A stretch of DNA of 52,374 bases from Acidobacteriota bacterium (lineage in GTDB: Bacteria > Acidobacteriota > Thermoanaerobaculia > UBA5066 > Gp7-AA6): NCBI GenBank assembly GCA_020199905.1, contig JAIVJS010000010.1, forward strand, positions 1 to 52,374. The letters are read 5' to 3'. The stretch's first letter is position 1, and each line of letters starts with the position of its first letter. Of the stretch, positions 15,575 to 23,949 are shown one piece after another. The position numbers were made by a program, and so were the translations under genes. The notes beneath the pieces were generated by a model. The model was not told the DNA's origin. It searched no databases and saw only the letters and a list, made by a program, of their open reading frames with translations.

Positions 15575-16570
15575 GTGACGGACGTGACGCACGTGACGGA
15601 CACCCTGACGGGCCCCCCGGCGGGGCCGCTCCTGTCGATCGTGATGCCCACGCGCGATCGCTGCCCCATCCTTGAGAAGACCCTTCAGCGGATCGAGGGA
15701 AGCGACGAGTTTTCCGCGGCCGAGCTCGAGATCGTGGTCGTCGACGACGGAAGCCGCGACGGCACGGCGTCGTTTCTTTCGAAGGCGCGGTCCCGGTTTC
15801 CGCTGCGGGTCGCGCGCTCCGAGGGCGAGGGGCCGGCGGCCGCCCGGAATCGGGGCGTCCGAATGGCCACGGGCTCCCGGATTCTCCTCCTCGGCGATGA
15901 CACGCCTCCGCGGGCGGGAACTTTGCGCGAGCATGCGTCGCCTCCGGCTCCAGACGTCGGGATCCAGGGGCTCATCGAGTGGGATCCCGAGGTCCCGGTT
16001 TCGGGCGTCATGAGCTTTCTTGCTCCCGAGGGTCCGCAATTTTACTTCAAAGGTCTGCGGCACGGGCTCCGGATCCCCTTCACCGCGGTCCTCGCCTCGA
16101 ACCTCTCCGCGCCCGCCTCCTGGTTCCGGGAGGACCCGTTCGACGAGCGGTTCCGGGACGCGGCGTTCGAGGACACGGAGCTCGCGTTTCGGTGGCGCCG
16201 GAAGAAGCGGGCCGTTCTCTATTCCGAAACCGCGGTCTGCTGGCACACGCACGTCTATACGACCCTCGAGCCCTTTCTCGCGCGGCAGCGGCGGGCCGGC
16301 CGGGCCGTGCGATACGCCGTCCGGCGCCATCCCGCCCTCTTCTTCCGGGCCGTGGCCCAGCCGCTGGCCGTCGGCGCGGTGTTCGCTCTGCGACACGCGG
16401 CTCTGCGGGCGCTCCGCCGCGCGTCCGAGCGCTCGTCGTGGGACCTGCGGGTGCGCGGGGCCTTTCTGCGAGGACTCCTTTCGCCCGCGGGCACGGCGGC
16501 CGATCCGGCGCGGGGAGACGCGGCGGCGGCTCTCTCTCCGCTTCCGGTTCCGGGCGAGCACCGTCCGTGA
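15575..16570 (+). CDS. Family 2 glycosyltransferase, first gene of the polysaccharide export cluster
   Basis: A GT2 enzyme of about 331 residues. The core starts at LLSIVMPTRDR and has IVVVDDGSRDGT, LLLGDDTPP (DxD equivalent) and FEDTELAFRW. The start is uncertain. GTG codons at 15575, 15584 and 15593 lie in a short direct repeat encoding VTDVTHVTD, and a TTG at 15542 is also in frame; 15575 is my choice because it is the most upstream GTG close to the core. The C-terminal 80 residues are Arg/Ala-rich and may sit on the membrane. Its TGA overlaps the GTG of the downstream Wzm-like permease, so the genes are translationally coupled. Confidence 0.85.
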   Translation: MTDVTHVTDTLTGPPAGPLLSIVMPTRDRCPILEKTLQRIEGSDEFSAAELEIVVVDDGSRDGTASFLSKARSRFPLRVARSEGEGPAAARNRGVRMATGSRILLLGDDTPPRAGTLREHASPPAPDVGIQGLIEWDPEVPVSGVMSFLAPEGPQFYFKGLRHGLRIPFTAVLASNLSAPASWFREDPFDERFRDAAFEDTELAFRWRRKKRAVLYSETAVCWHTHVYTTLEPFLARQRRAGRAVRYAVRRHPALFFRAVAQPLAVGAVFALRHAALRALRRASERSSWDLRVRGAFLRGLLSPAGTAADPARGDAAAALSPLPVPGEHRP

Positions 16571-17388
16571 GCGCCCGCGCCGTTCCCGCGGTCGGGCACC
16601 GTACCGACTCTTCGCGGCGGCTCTTTCTCCTCTGGCAGCTCTCCGTCCGCGAGTTCATCGGCCCCTACAAGGGCACTTTTCTCGGGGCCGCGTGGACGAT
16701 CTTCTACCCCTTTCTTCTCCTCTTCGTGTACGCCTTCATCTTTTCCGCGGTCTTCAAGATGCGGTGGGGCATCGGGGCCGCGGAGGGCTTCGGATCTTAC
16801 GCATTGATCCTGTTCTGCGGCTTCATCCCCTACACCTTCCTGAACATGGCGGTGCAGCGCTCGACGAACATCATCCTGTCGAACGTCTCGCTCGTCTCGA
16901 AGGTGGTCTTCCCCCTCGAGCTCCTCCCGGCCAGCGTGATCCTCGCCGCCTTCTACAACGCGATGATTTCGACGGCGGTCGTCCTGGTCGCCCGCACGCT
17001 GCTCCTCCGGGCGTTCTATTTCGACCTGATCGCTTTTTTCCCGACGCTCCTGAGCCTGGTGCTCCTGACGACCGGGATCTGTTATTTCGTCGCCTCGTTT
17101 TCCGTCTTCGTGCGCGATTTCGCGAGCGTCATCAACATCCTCCTGCAGATCCTGTTCTTCATGACGCCGATCACGTATCCGGAAGAAGCCGTGCCCGCGA
17201 AGTACCGGTTCATCCTGTCTTTCAACCCGCTCACGCCGATCGTGAGGGAGTGGCGGCGGGCTCTTTTGACAGGCTTGACGCCGCGGTTCTCTTCCGTGAT
17301 GTTCTCCCTGGCCACCTCGGCGCTCGCGTGTGTCGTCGGGGTCGCCTGGTTCGTGCGAACGCGCCGGGCGTTCGTCGAAGTTCTGTAG
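16567..17388 (+). CDS. wzm: ABC-2 type polysaccharide export permease (Wzm/TagG-like)
   Basis: A 273-residue inner-membrane protein with about six hydrophobic helices (for example FYPFLLLFVYAFIFSAVF, LLQILFFMTPITYP). It has the amphipathic N-terminal REFIGPYKGTFLGAAWTI motif and the C-terminal FNPLTPIVREWRRALL motif typical of O-antigen and teichoic-acid exporters. GTG 16567 overlaps the upstream TGA by four bases. It partners the Wzt ATPase encoded 8 bp downstream to export undecaprenyl-linked glycan across the inner membrane. No flippase/polymerase pair (Wzx/Wzy) is present in the window, so the ABC-dependent route is the likely one. Confidence 0.9.
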   Translation: MSARAVPAVGHRTDSSRRLFLLWQLSVREFIGPYKGTFLGAAWTIFYPFLLLFVYAFIFSAVFKMRWGIGAAEGFGSYALILFCGFIPYTFLNMAVQRSTNIILSNVSLVSKVVFPLELLPASVILAAFYNAMISTAVVLVARTLLLRAFYFDLIAFFPTLLSLVLLTTGICYFVASFSVFVRDFASVINILLQILFFMTPITYPEEAVPAKYRFILSFNPLTPIVREWRRALLTGLTPRFSSVMFSLATSALACVVGVAWFVRTRRAFVEVL

Positions 17389-17396
17389 CCGGGCCG

Positions 17397-18665
17397 ATGG
17401 CATCCCTGCCCGGACCGGCGAAGGTGATCGAGGTCGCCGATCTCGGGATGCGCTACCGAATTTATCGCGCGCCGATCGACCGCCTGAAGCAGATCATCGT
17501 GCGGACGAGACGCACCTACTATCGCGAGCACTGGGCGCTGCGGGACATCTCGTTTCAGGTCGAGCGCGGCACGACGTTCGGAATCATCGGCCCGAACGGT
17601 TGCGGTAAGAGCACGCTTCTGAAGATCGTCGCGGGCCTTCTGACCCCGACGACCGGCCGCGTCTCGCGCGTCGGCCGCGTCGCCGCCCTTCTCGAGCTCG
17701 GCGCGGGCTTCAATCCCGAGTACTCCGGGCGGGACAACGTCTTCTTAAACGGCGCCATCCTCGGGCTGACCCGCGCAGAGATCCGGCGGCTCTATCCCGA
17801 GATCGTCGAATTCAGCCAGCTCGAGGCGTACATGGACCAGCCCGTGAAGACCTACTCGAGCGGCATGTTCGTGCGCCTCGCGTTCTCGATCGCGGCGCAT
17901 CTCGAGCCCGAGGTCCTCATCATCGACGAGGCTCTCGCGGTGGGAGACGCGGTGTTTCAGCATCGATGCATCCGCAAGCTCCATGAGCTGCAGCACCGCG
18001 GCGCCACGATTCTCTTCGTCACCCACGACATGAATTCCGTCTCATCGATGTGCAACCGGGCGCTGTGGCTCGACCGCGGGCGAGTGCGCCTGATCGGGGC
18101 GCCGGACCAGGTGGTCAAGCACTACCTCGCGTGGGCCTACTCCCAGCAGGACCGCGAGCTGAAGATGGAGAGCACGGTCTCGACGGGCCCGGCCGCGCTC
18201 CGCTACGGCAACGGCAAGGCCACGCTGCTCGACTCGCAGCTCTTCGACGCGAACGGCGAGGCGACGCGGATCGCGCACGCCGGGAAGGTCTACTCCGTGC
18301 GGCTCCAGGCCGCGTGCCGCGCCGACGTCGCGGCCCCGATCCTGGGGTTCCAGATCCGCGACCACTACGGACGCGAGATCTTCTCGATCAACACGCTGCA
18401 GGCGCGCGACCGTCAGCCGCCGGCGCGGGCCGGGCAGACCATCACGGCGGATTTCCGGTTCCTCTGGCCCGAGATCGCCGAGGAGGTGTACAGCCTCTCC
18501 CCGGCGGCGGCCGACGGAACGCAGGAGGCGCACCAGGTCCTCGACTGGATCGACAGCGCCATTCTCATCCAGGCCGTTCCCCGCAGCCGCGTGCTCGGCG
18601 TGTTCCGCGTGCCGGACGTCGACATCCAGGTCCGGACGGAAGCCGCTCCGGCGCACGCGAGATGA
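17397..18665 (+). CDS. wzt: Polysaccharide export ATPase with C-terminal substrate domain (Wzt-like)
   Basis: A 422-residue protein. Walker A GPNGCGKST is at residues 65-73, the ABC signature YSSGMFVRLAF at about 159-169, Walker B VLIIDEAL at about 179-186, and the H-loop VTHDMNS at about 209. Residues about 275-410 are an extra beta-rich C-terminal domain (VYSVRLQAACRADV, FQIRDHYGREIFSINT), as in Wzt of E. coli O8/O9a, where it recognises the finished or terminally modified O-chain. Such a domain implies that the cluster makes a chain with a specific terminal modification. ATG 17397. Its TGA overlaps the ATG of the fused methyltransferase/glycosyltransferase that follows, so reader and putative terminator are coupled. 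Confidence 0.92.
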   Translation: MASLPGPAKVIEVADLGMRYRIYRAPIDRLKQIIVRTRRTYYREHWALRDISFQVERGTTFGIIGPNGCGKSTLLKIVAGLLTPTTGRVSRVGRVAALLELGAGFNPEYSGRDNVFLNGAILGLTRAEIRRLYPEIVEFSQLEAYMDQPVKTYSSGMFVRLAFSIAAHLEPEVLIIDEALAVGDAVFQHRCIRKLHELQHRGATILFVTHDMNSVSSMCNRALWLDRGRVRLIGAPDQVVKHYLAWAYSQQDRELKMESTVSTGPAALRYGNGKATLLDSQLFDANGEATRIAHAGKVYSVRLQAACRADVAAPILGFQIRDHYGREIFSINTLQARDRQPPARAGQTITADFRFLWPEIAEEVYSLSPAAADGTQEAHQVLDWIDSAILIQAVPRSRVLGVFRVPDVDIQVRTEAAPAHAR

Positions 18666-21600
18666 CGGAGCGCTTCACTCCCGGCCCCGTGGACGTCTAC
18701 ACCTCCTACGAGCACTGGCACCGCTATCTGTGGGTCCTCTCCCGGGCGAAGGACAGAAGCGTCCTCGACCTCGCGTGCGGGAGCGGCTATGGGAGCTGGC
18801 TCCTCGCCGGCGTCGCCCGCCGCGTCCACGGGGTCGATCGGGACGAGGCGTCGATCGCCCAGGCGAGGACGCGCTTCGTGCGGGACAACCTGACCTATGA
18901 AGCGGGGGACGCGGAGACCTACCAGGGCGACCCGGTGGACCTCGTCGTTTCGTTCGAGACGATCGAGCACCTGGACAATCCCGAGCGGCTGCTCGACGTG
19001 ATCCGGCGCAACCTCGTGCCGGACGGCATCGCGCTGATCTCGACTCCGAACCGGAAGACGTATTCCGAGGAGACCGGCTACTCGAATCCCTTTCACACGC
19101 GCGAGTTCGACATCGAGGAGTTCCTCGCGATGCTGCGAGAGCGATTCCCGACGGTGGTTCCCTACGGCCAGCGGCTCGTGACGGGCTCTCTCATCTCCTC
19201 GATCGAAGGCGAGCGCTTCCGGCGCAGCACGGTCGCCGTCGAGCCGGTGACCTTCGACGGGTCGGGCGGGCTCGCAAGCACCGGCGGCAGCGGCCCCTCT
19301 CCCACGTACCAGCTCGTCGAGGTCTCGCTTGCGCCCGGCAAGGCGCTTCCGCGGTCGGGTTCCGTGCTGCTCGACCGCGACTCCCTTCTCTGGACGCAGA
19401 TGGCGCAGGGAGGCGGGGCGGTCGCGTCCCTCGCCGCAGAGCTCCAGAAACAAATCGAGAACATCCTTCTGGTGCAGGGGCAGGTCATCGCGCTCGAGGC
19501 CGCCATGCACTCGGTGACGTCGGCCGGCTCGCTCGCTCCCGAGCTCCAGAAACAGATCGACATCGCCATGGGGCTCCAGCGACGCATGGCGACCGTCGAG
19601 GGCTTTCTCGAGGCGATGCGGGATCATCAAATGGGCGCGATCCACGAGGAGCTCCAGCGCCGCATCGAAACGGCCGGCGAACAGCGGGACGAGCTCGCGG
19701 AACTGCGGTCTCTCTCGAGGAGCCTGGCGGCGGGATCGGCGGCGATCGCCGAAGAGCTTCAGAAGCAGATCGGCGAACGTCTCCGGCTCGAAACGGAGAT
19801 CGCGGAGGCGCGCCGGATCGCGGCAGAATCCGAGCAGAGGTCCTCCTCGCTCGAGAGCCGGCTGCAGGTCCTCGAAAACGCGCGCCCTCCGCGGCCCTCC
19901 GTGGATCTCTCGACCGGCCCCTCGCGCGACCGGGCCGAAGAGCTCGTGCACGCGCTCCAGGGAATGATCGAAGACGTCGCCGCGGACAATCGAGACCTCC
20001 ACAAACAGATCGACCTCCTCGTCTCGAACCTGCAGAACGGGTCCGGCCCCCCGCGCGTTCCCGGGAAAGGAATCGCCGACGCGGCGCGCAACGCGATTCC
20101 CCCGCGCCTCCGGAGCGTCCTCGGCCGCGGGCGCCGGGCTCTGGCGCGGCGGCTGCGCGCGGCCGCGGGGGGCGACGCCTCCAGGCGGTCCGGTGCGGCG
20201 CGCATCGAGCTCGTGGCCGGAGAGCGTCCTTCTCTCGAGCCGCCGCTGCTCTCGATCGTCGTTCTCCCGCAGGCAGCCGCATTCCTCGAGATCGCGCGGC
20301 GGCAGACCCTCGCCTCGAGAGAGTGGCTCCGGTGGGATCCCGATCGGGGGGACCTGCGGATCGAACGGGACGACGGGACGGTCGTCTCTGAGACCACGGC
20401 GAGCGACGCGGCCGGCCTCCGGGCGGCGGCGAGCGGCGCGTACCTCGTTCTCCTCGACGCGGAGATTGCCCGCGCGCCCCTCGCCTGGTGGGAGACGGCG
20501 GTCTTCGCGATGGCCGGCGAGGGTCTCGCGTTTCTCCGGACGCCGGCGGTCGAGCGCGGCGCGGCCGGAGAGCCGTCGCCTCCCTTTCTCATGGCGAGGC
20601 GGGAGATCTGGAGCCTCGAGGGGATCGACGCGGAGCCTTTGACGGACGCGCTCGCCCGGGGCAGGGCCCTCGTCGCGGGGAAGGAAGCGGTCGGAACGTT
20701 CGCGGGCGCGCTCCTCGCCCCGGCTCTCGACCTGCCGGCGCTGCCGGAGTCCCTGCGGCGCCTGGACCTGTACTGGATCCCGGCCGCCGCGCCGGCCGCG
20801 GGCGCGATCCGCCTCGAAATCGCCGCGGTCGACCGCCTCCTGTCCCGGGTGCGCTTCCCCGACCCTCGCCCCTCCGTTCTGCTCCTTCTTCCCGACCCGC
20901 CGGGCTCGCGAGCGGAGGAAGAGATCCGCTCGCTCCTGGGAGACGCTTCAGGGATGCGTCTCCTGATCGTGTCGTGCGCGCCGGGGACGCCGGCGCTCGC
21001 GATCGCGCTCGACCGATTTCGCGAGGTGACGCCGCACGTGTACTCGCTCGGCGACGTCCTGCCTCGCGAGCTCTTCTTCTCCGCCGTCTCTCACCTTCTG
21101 CGCTGCTACGAGGTCGCCGCGGTCGTTCAGGTCGGCGAGTCCTCCTGGTTTCATCAGGCGGCCCGCCACATCCGGGAGGAGTTCCCAAGTCTCCGGCTGG
21201 TCGTCGCGCCGCCTGCCGGCTCCGCCGCCGACGCGCGGCCGATGATCGAGATCGCCGACCTGATCCTGGCTCAGAGCTCCCGGCAGCATCAGGAGCTCGC
21301 GCGCATCGGGAACGCGGCCGCGAAAATCCGGCGCCTTCCCCGCGGCCTCCCGTCTCGGCCGTCGAATCCACGTCCGAAGCCGCGGGACCAGCCCGCCGAG
21401 ACGGTGGTCGCGTGGATCGGCGATCTCGTCCCGGGCGAGCGGCCGGAAGACTTCCTCGCGATCGCCCGCCGGTTCCGAGGAGACGACGGATTCCGATTCC
21501 ACCTCGCCGGAGACGGTCCCCTCGCCGCGGACGTCGACACTTTGATCGAAAGCATGGGGCTGACGAACGTGCGCCGGTCGGGAAGAGACGAGACGGCCTC

Positions 21601-21952
21601 GTCCGTCCTGGCCGAAGCAGACGTCCTGTGCACGACCGCGGAGCGCCTCGCCTGGCCCGGAATCGCTCTCGAGGCTCTCGCGCGCGGCATCCCGGTCGTC
21701 TCCCCGGCGCTCTCGGATCTCGCGGAGGACATCCCCGCGGACGCCGCGGGAATTCCCGCAGTCGCGGCCGGCCAGGCCGCCGGATTCGAAACGGCGCTGC
21801 GCTCTCTCGGCACCCCGGAGCGCCGGCGCGCCGCGGCGGCCGCCTTCGACGGCTTTCTGGGCGGGTTGCCCCCGCCCGCCGAGGCGGCGCGAGCGCTCGC
21901 CGCGCAGCTTCTCGGCCAGGGCACGACGCGCGACACGGGTGAAAGGAAATGA
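18662..21952 (+). CDS. Fused SAM methyltransferase / coiled-coil / GT4-like glycosyltransferase
   Basis: A 1096-residue protein. Residues about 1-200 are a class I SAM methyltransferase (VLDLACGSGYGSWLL near 39, then DLVVSFETIEHLDNPERLL). Residues about 250-460 are a long coiled coil in which ELQKQI or ELQRRI recurs at about 260, 294, 330 and 365, a period of about 35 residues or five heptads. A basic segment (about 480-520) and a roughly 200-residue region without a recognised domain follow. The last 380 residues resemble a GT4 glycosyltransferase (VVAWIGDLVPGERPEDFLAI, LAGDGPLAADVDTLI, GIALEALARGIPVVSP). Its upstream half is related to the two GT4 genes downstream but lacks their GGxE loop. 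The methyltransferase plus coiled coil directly after Wzt recalls WbdD chain terminators. Start and stop both overlap neighbours by four bases. Confidence 0.85.
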   Translation: MTERFTPGPVDVYTSYEHWHRYLWVLSRAKDRSVLDLACGSGYGSWLLAGVARRVHGVDRDEASIAQARTRFVRDNLTYEAGDAETYQGDPVDLVVSFETIEHLDNPERLLDVIRRNLVPDGIALISTPNRKTYSEETGYSNPFHTREFDIEEFLAMLRERFPTVVPYGQRLVTGSLISSIEGERFRRSTVAVEPVTFDGSGGLASTGGSGPSPTYQLVEVSLAPGKALPRSGSVLLDRDSLLWTQMAQGGGAVASLAAELQKQIENILLVQGQVIALEAAMHSVTSAGSLAPELQKQIDIAMGLQRRMATVEGFLEAMRDHQMGAIHEELQRRIETAGEQRDELAELRSLSRSLAAGSAAIAEELQKQIGERLRLETEIAEARRIAAESEQRSSSLESRLQVLENARPPRPSVDLSTGPSRDRAEELVHALQGMIEDVAADNRDLHKQIDLLVSNLQNGSGPPRVPGKGIADAARNAIPPRLRSVLGRGRRALARRLRAAAGGDASRRSGAARIELVAGERPSLEPPLLSIVVLPQAAAFLEIARRQTLASREWLRWDPDRGDLRIERDDGTVVSETTASDAAGLRAAASGAYLVLLDAEIARAPLAWWETAVFAMAGEGLAFLRTPAVERGAAGEPSPPFLMARREIWSLEGIDAEPLTDALARGRALVAGKEAVGTFAGALLAPALDLPALPESLRRLDLYWIPAAAPAAGAIRLEIAAVDRLLSRVRFPDPRPSVLLLLPDPPGSRAEEEIRSLLGDASGMRLLIVSCAPGTPALAIALDRFREVTPHVYSLGDVLPRELFFSAVSHLLRCYEVAAVVQVGESSWFHQAARHIREEFPSLRLVVAPPAGSAADARPMIEIADLILAQSSRQHQELARIGNAAAKIRRLPRGLPSRPSNPRPKPRDQPAETVVAWIGDLVPGERPEDFLAIARRFRGDDGFRFHLAGDGPLAADVDTLIESMGLTNVRRSGRDETASSVLAEADVLCTTAERLAWPGIALEALARGIPVVSPALSDLAEDIPADAAGIPAVAAGQAAGFETALRSLGTPERRRAAAAAFDGFLGGLPPPAEAARALAAQLLGQGTTRDTGERK

Positions 21953-23139
21953 GCGGCGCCCCGACTCTCGCGGTCCTCATCCCGACTTTCAACCGCGTCG
22001 GCCTGCTCGAACGCGTGTTGCGCGCCTACGACCGACAGGATCTTCCCGCCGGACGATTCGAGGTCGTCGTCGTCGATGACGGATCCTCCGACGCCACGCC
22101 CGCGTTTCTTCGGGGATGGAAGCCGGAACGCTACGGGATGGCATTCCAGAGCCAGCGCAATGGCGGCCCCGCGCGCGCGAGAAACTCCGCGATCCGTCTC
22201 TCGACCTCGCCGGTGATTCTCTTTACCGGCGACGACATCGTCCCGGACGTCTCGTTCGTCCGGCGGCACCTCGAGGCTCACGCCCGGCGACCCGAGCGCG
22301 AGATCGCCGTCCTGGGCCTGTCCGTGTGGCCCGCGGATCTGCGGCTGACGGCCACCATGAAGCATATCGACGGTGCGGGGGCGGAGCAGTTCAGCTACCA
22401 GTACCTGCAAGCCGGCGAAGAGTACGACTTCCGGCACTTCTACACGTCCAACATCTCGTTGAAGCGCGCCCTTCTCGACTGCGAGCCCACATACTTCAGC
22501 ACCGAGTTTCAGAAAGCGGCATTCGAGGACATCGAGCTCGCGTACCGTCTCTCTCTCCACGGCATGCGGATCCTCTACGATGCGCGTCCGCTCGGAACTC
22601 ACTACCACCACTACGACGTCCGCTCCTTCTTCCGGCGGCAGGTCGGGTGCGGCGCGATGGCGCGACTCTTCTATGAGAAGCGGCCCGAGCTCCGGAAGTG
22701 GTTCGGAACGCCGGAGCTAGAATGGGCCCGCCTTGAAATGCTTCGGGATTCCCCCGCTGACCGCGCTCGCATCGAAGCCGTTGCCGCGGCCCTGTCCGCC
22801 TGGGAGGAGCGAATGCTCCGCATGGCGGGCTTCTTCGAGGACGCGCCCGACGCGTCCCTTCTCGACGATCTTCTTCTGGCCGTCTTCCGCTACGCGTACG
22901 TGAAGGGGCTCGCGGAGGCCTCCTATCCGGGCCTGCCGTCGAAGCGGCTGTGCGCGCGATTGTTTCTGCAGCTCCCGGGGCCCGCCTGCCGCCGCTTCTC
23001 GGAGCAGCTGCGGAGCCGGGGGATCCCCGTCCCCGGCGACGACATGCAGGCGATTCTCTCCATCATGCAAACGGAAACCTTGAGCCCGGCGGCCGTCGCG
23101 ACCGGCGGGCTCGGATTCACGACGAAGGAGGCCCGATGA
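21949..23139 (+). CDS. Family 2 glycosyltransferase
   Basis: A 396-residue GT2 enzyme: LAVLIPTFNRVGLLERVL at the start, VVVDDGSSDATPAFL (about 43-57), NGGPARARNSAI, FTGDDIVPDVSFV (about 92-104), and FEDIELAYRLSLHGMRILY (about 187-205) with the catalytic Asp region. A C-terminal 130-residue helical domain is cluster-specific. ATG 21949 overlaps the upstream TGA, with GAAAGGAA as ribosome-binding site; its own TGA overlaps the next ATG. Predicted to add a sugar to the exported glycan at the cytoplasmic membrane face. Confidence 0.88.
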   Translation: MSGAPTLAVLIPTFNRVGLLERVLRAYDRQDLPAGRFEVVVVDDGSSDATPAFLRGWKPERYGMAFQSQRNGGPARARNSAIRLSTSPVILFTGDDIVPDVSFVRRHLEAHARRPEREIAVLGLSVWPADLRLTATMKHIDGAGAEQFSYQYLQAGEEYDFRHFYTSNISLKRALLDCEPTYFSTEFQKAAFEDIELAYRLSLHGMRILYDARPLGTHYHHYDVRSFFRRQVGCGAMARLFYEKRPELRKWFGTPELEWARLEMLRDSPADRARIEAVAAALSAWEERMLRMAGFFEDAPDASLLDDLLLAVFRYAYVKGLAEASYPGLPSKRLCARLFLQLPGPACRRFSEQLRSRGIPVPGDDMQAILSIMQTETLSPAAVATGGLGFTTKEAR

Positions 23140-23945
23140 AACTTCCATTCTTCCGAGGCCAGGAGCCTCCCGCCCCGGCGGCGAACGCGCCTTTCGGGGC
23201 TTCGGACCGGCCCCTTCCGGATCCGAAGAAGAGCTCCGTCGCCGGTCTCGAAGACACCTGGTCGGACTACGCCCGAAACTGGCGCAACCGGGAGGACGTC
23301 AACGACTCCCACAAGGTGCTCGGGGAAGAGTGGGGCAGCGCGGAGCAGTGGAAGGAGGTCTTCCGCCGCGGAGCCGAGCCTTTCCTGAAGCCCGACGCCG
23401 TCGTCGTGGAGCTCGGCTGCGGTGGCGGCAAGTGGAGCCGCATGCTCGCGGGGCGCTGCCGTTTGATCTGCACCGACATTTCTTCGGAAATGCTGGAGCG
23501 CACGCGCGCCGCCGTGGGAGAAGGCAAAGACGTCCAGTACCTCAAGCTCTCCGGGTTCGACTTCGGAGCGATCCCCGCGAAATCCGTCGACTTCATCTTT
23601 TCCTACGACGTACTCCTGCACGTCGAGCCGCAGGTCGTCTTCAGTTACCTTCTCGACGCGAAACGGATCCTGAAGCCCGGCGGGGTCTTTCTCCTCCACC
23701 AGATCAACATCCTTTCGCCGGGAGGGCAGCTCCACTTCCGGCAGCAGTTCGATCAGGGCACGTGGCGCTTCGGATTCGCCGAGACGGGCCGGCACGGTCA
23801 CATCTATTACTCGGCCCCCGAGGTGGTGCGGGCGATGGCGTCGATGGCGGGCTTCGACGTGATCGGCATGGACACGGAGCTTCCGCTGCGGGGACAGACG
23901 GGACACGACGGCCGGGACATCCTCGCGCATTTGAGATCGCGGTAG
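23136..23945 (+). CDS. SAM-dependent class I methyltransferase
   Basis: A 269-residue protein with motif I VVELGCGGGKWSRML (about 88-102), LICTDISSEMLERTRAAV, FIFSYDVLLHVEPQVVFSYL and LKPGGVFLLHQI, the standard Rossmann methyltransferase layout. The first 45 residues are polar and proline-rich. ATG 23136 overlaps the upstream TGA (ATGA) with GAAGGAGG upstream. It is the second methyltransferase of the cluster, so the glycan or its lipid-linked precursor is probably methylated at two sites or steps. The target atom is not predictable from sequence. Confidence 0.85.
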   Translation: MKLPFFRGQEPPAPAANAPFGASDRPLPDPKKSSVAGLEDTWSDYARNWRNREDVNDSHKVLGEEWGSAEQWKEVFRRGAEPFLKPDAVVVELGCGGGKWSRMLAGRCRLICTDISSEMLERTRAAVGEGKDVQYLKLSGFDFGAIPAKSVDFIFSYDVLLHVEPQVVFSYLLDAKRILKPGGVFLLHQINILSPGGQLHFRQQFDQGTWRFGFAETGRHGHIYYSAPEVVRAMASMAGFDVIGMDTELPLRGQTGHDGRDILAHLRSR

Positions 23946-23949
23946 CATC

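Noticed and set aside
15575..15601. GTGACGGAC/GTGACGCAC/GTGACGGAC triple repeat at a glycosyltransferase start, considered as a phase-variable tract
   Set aside because: Units are 9 bp, so copy-number change would keep the frame; it only makes the start codon ambiguous.
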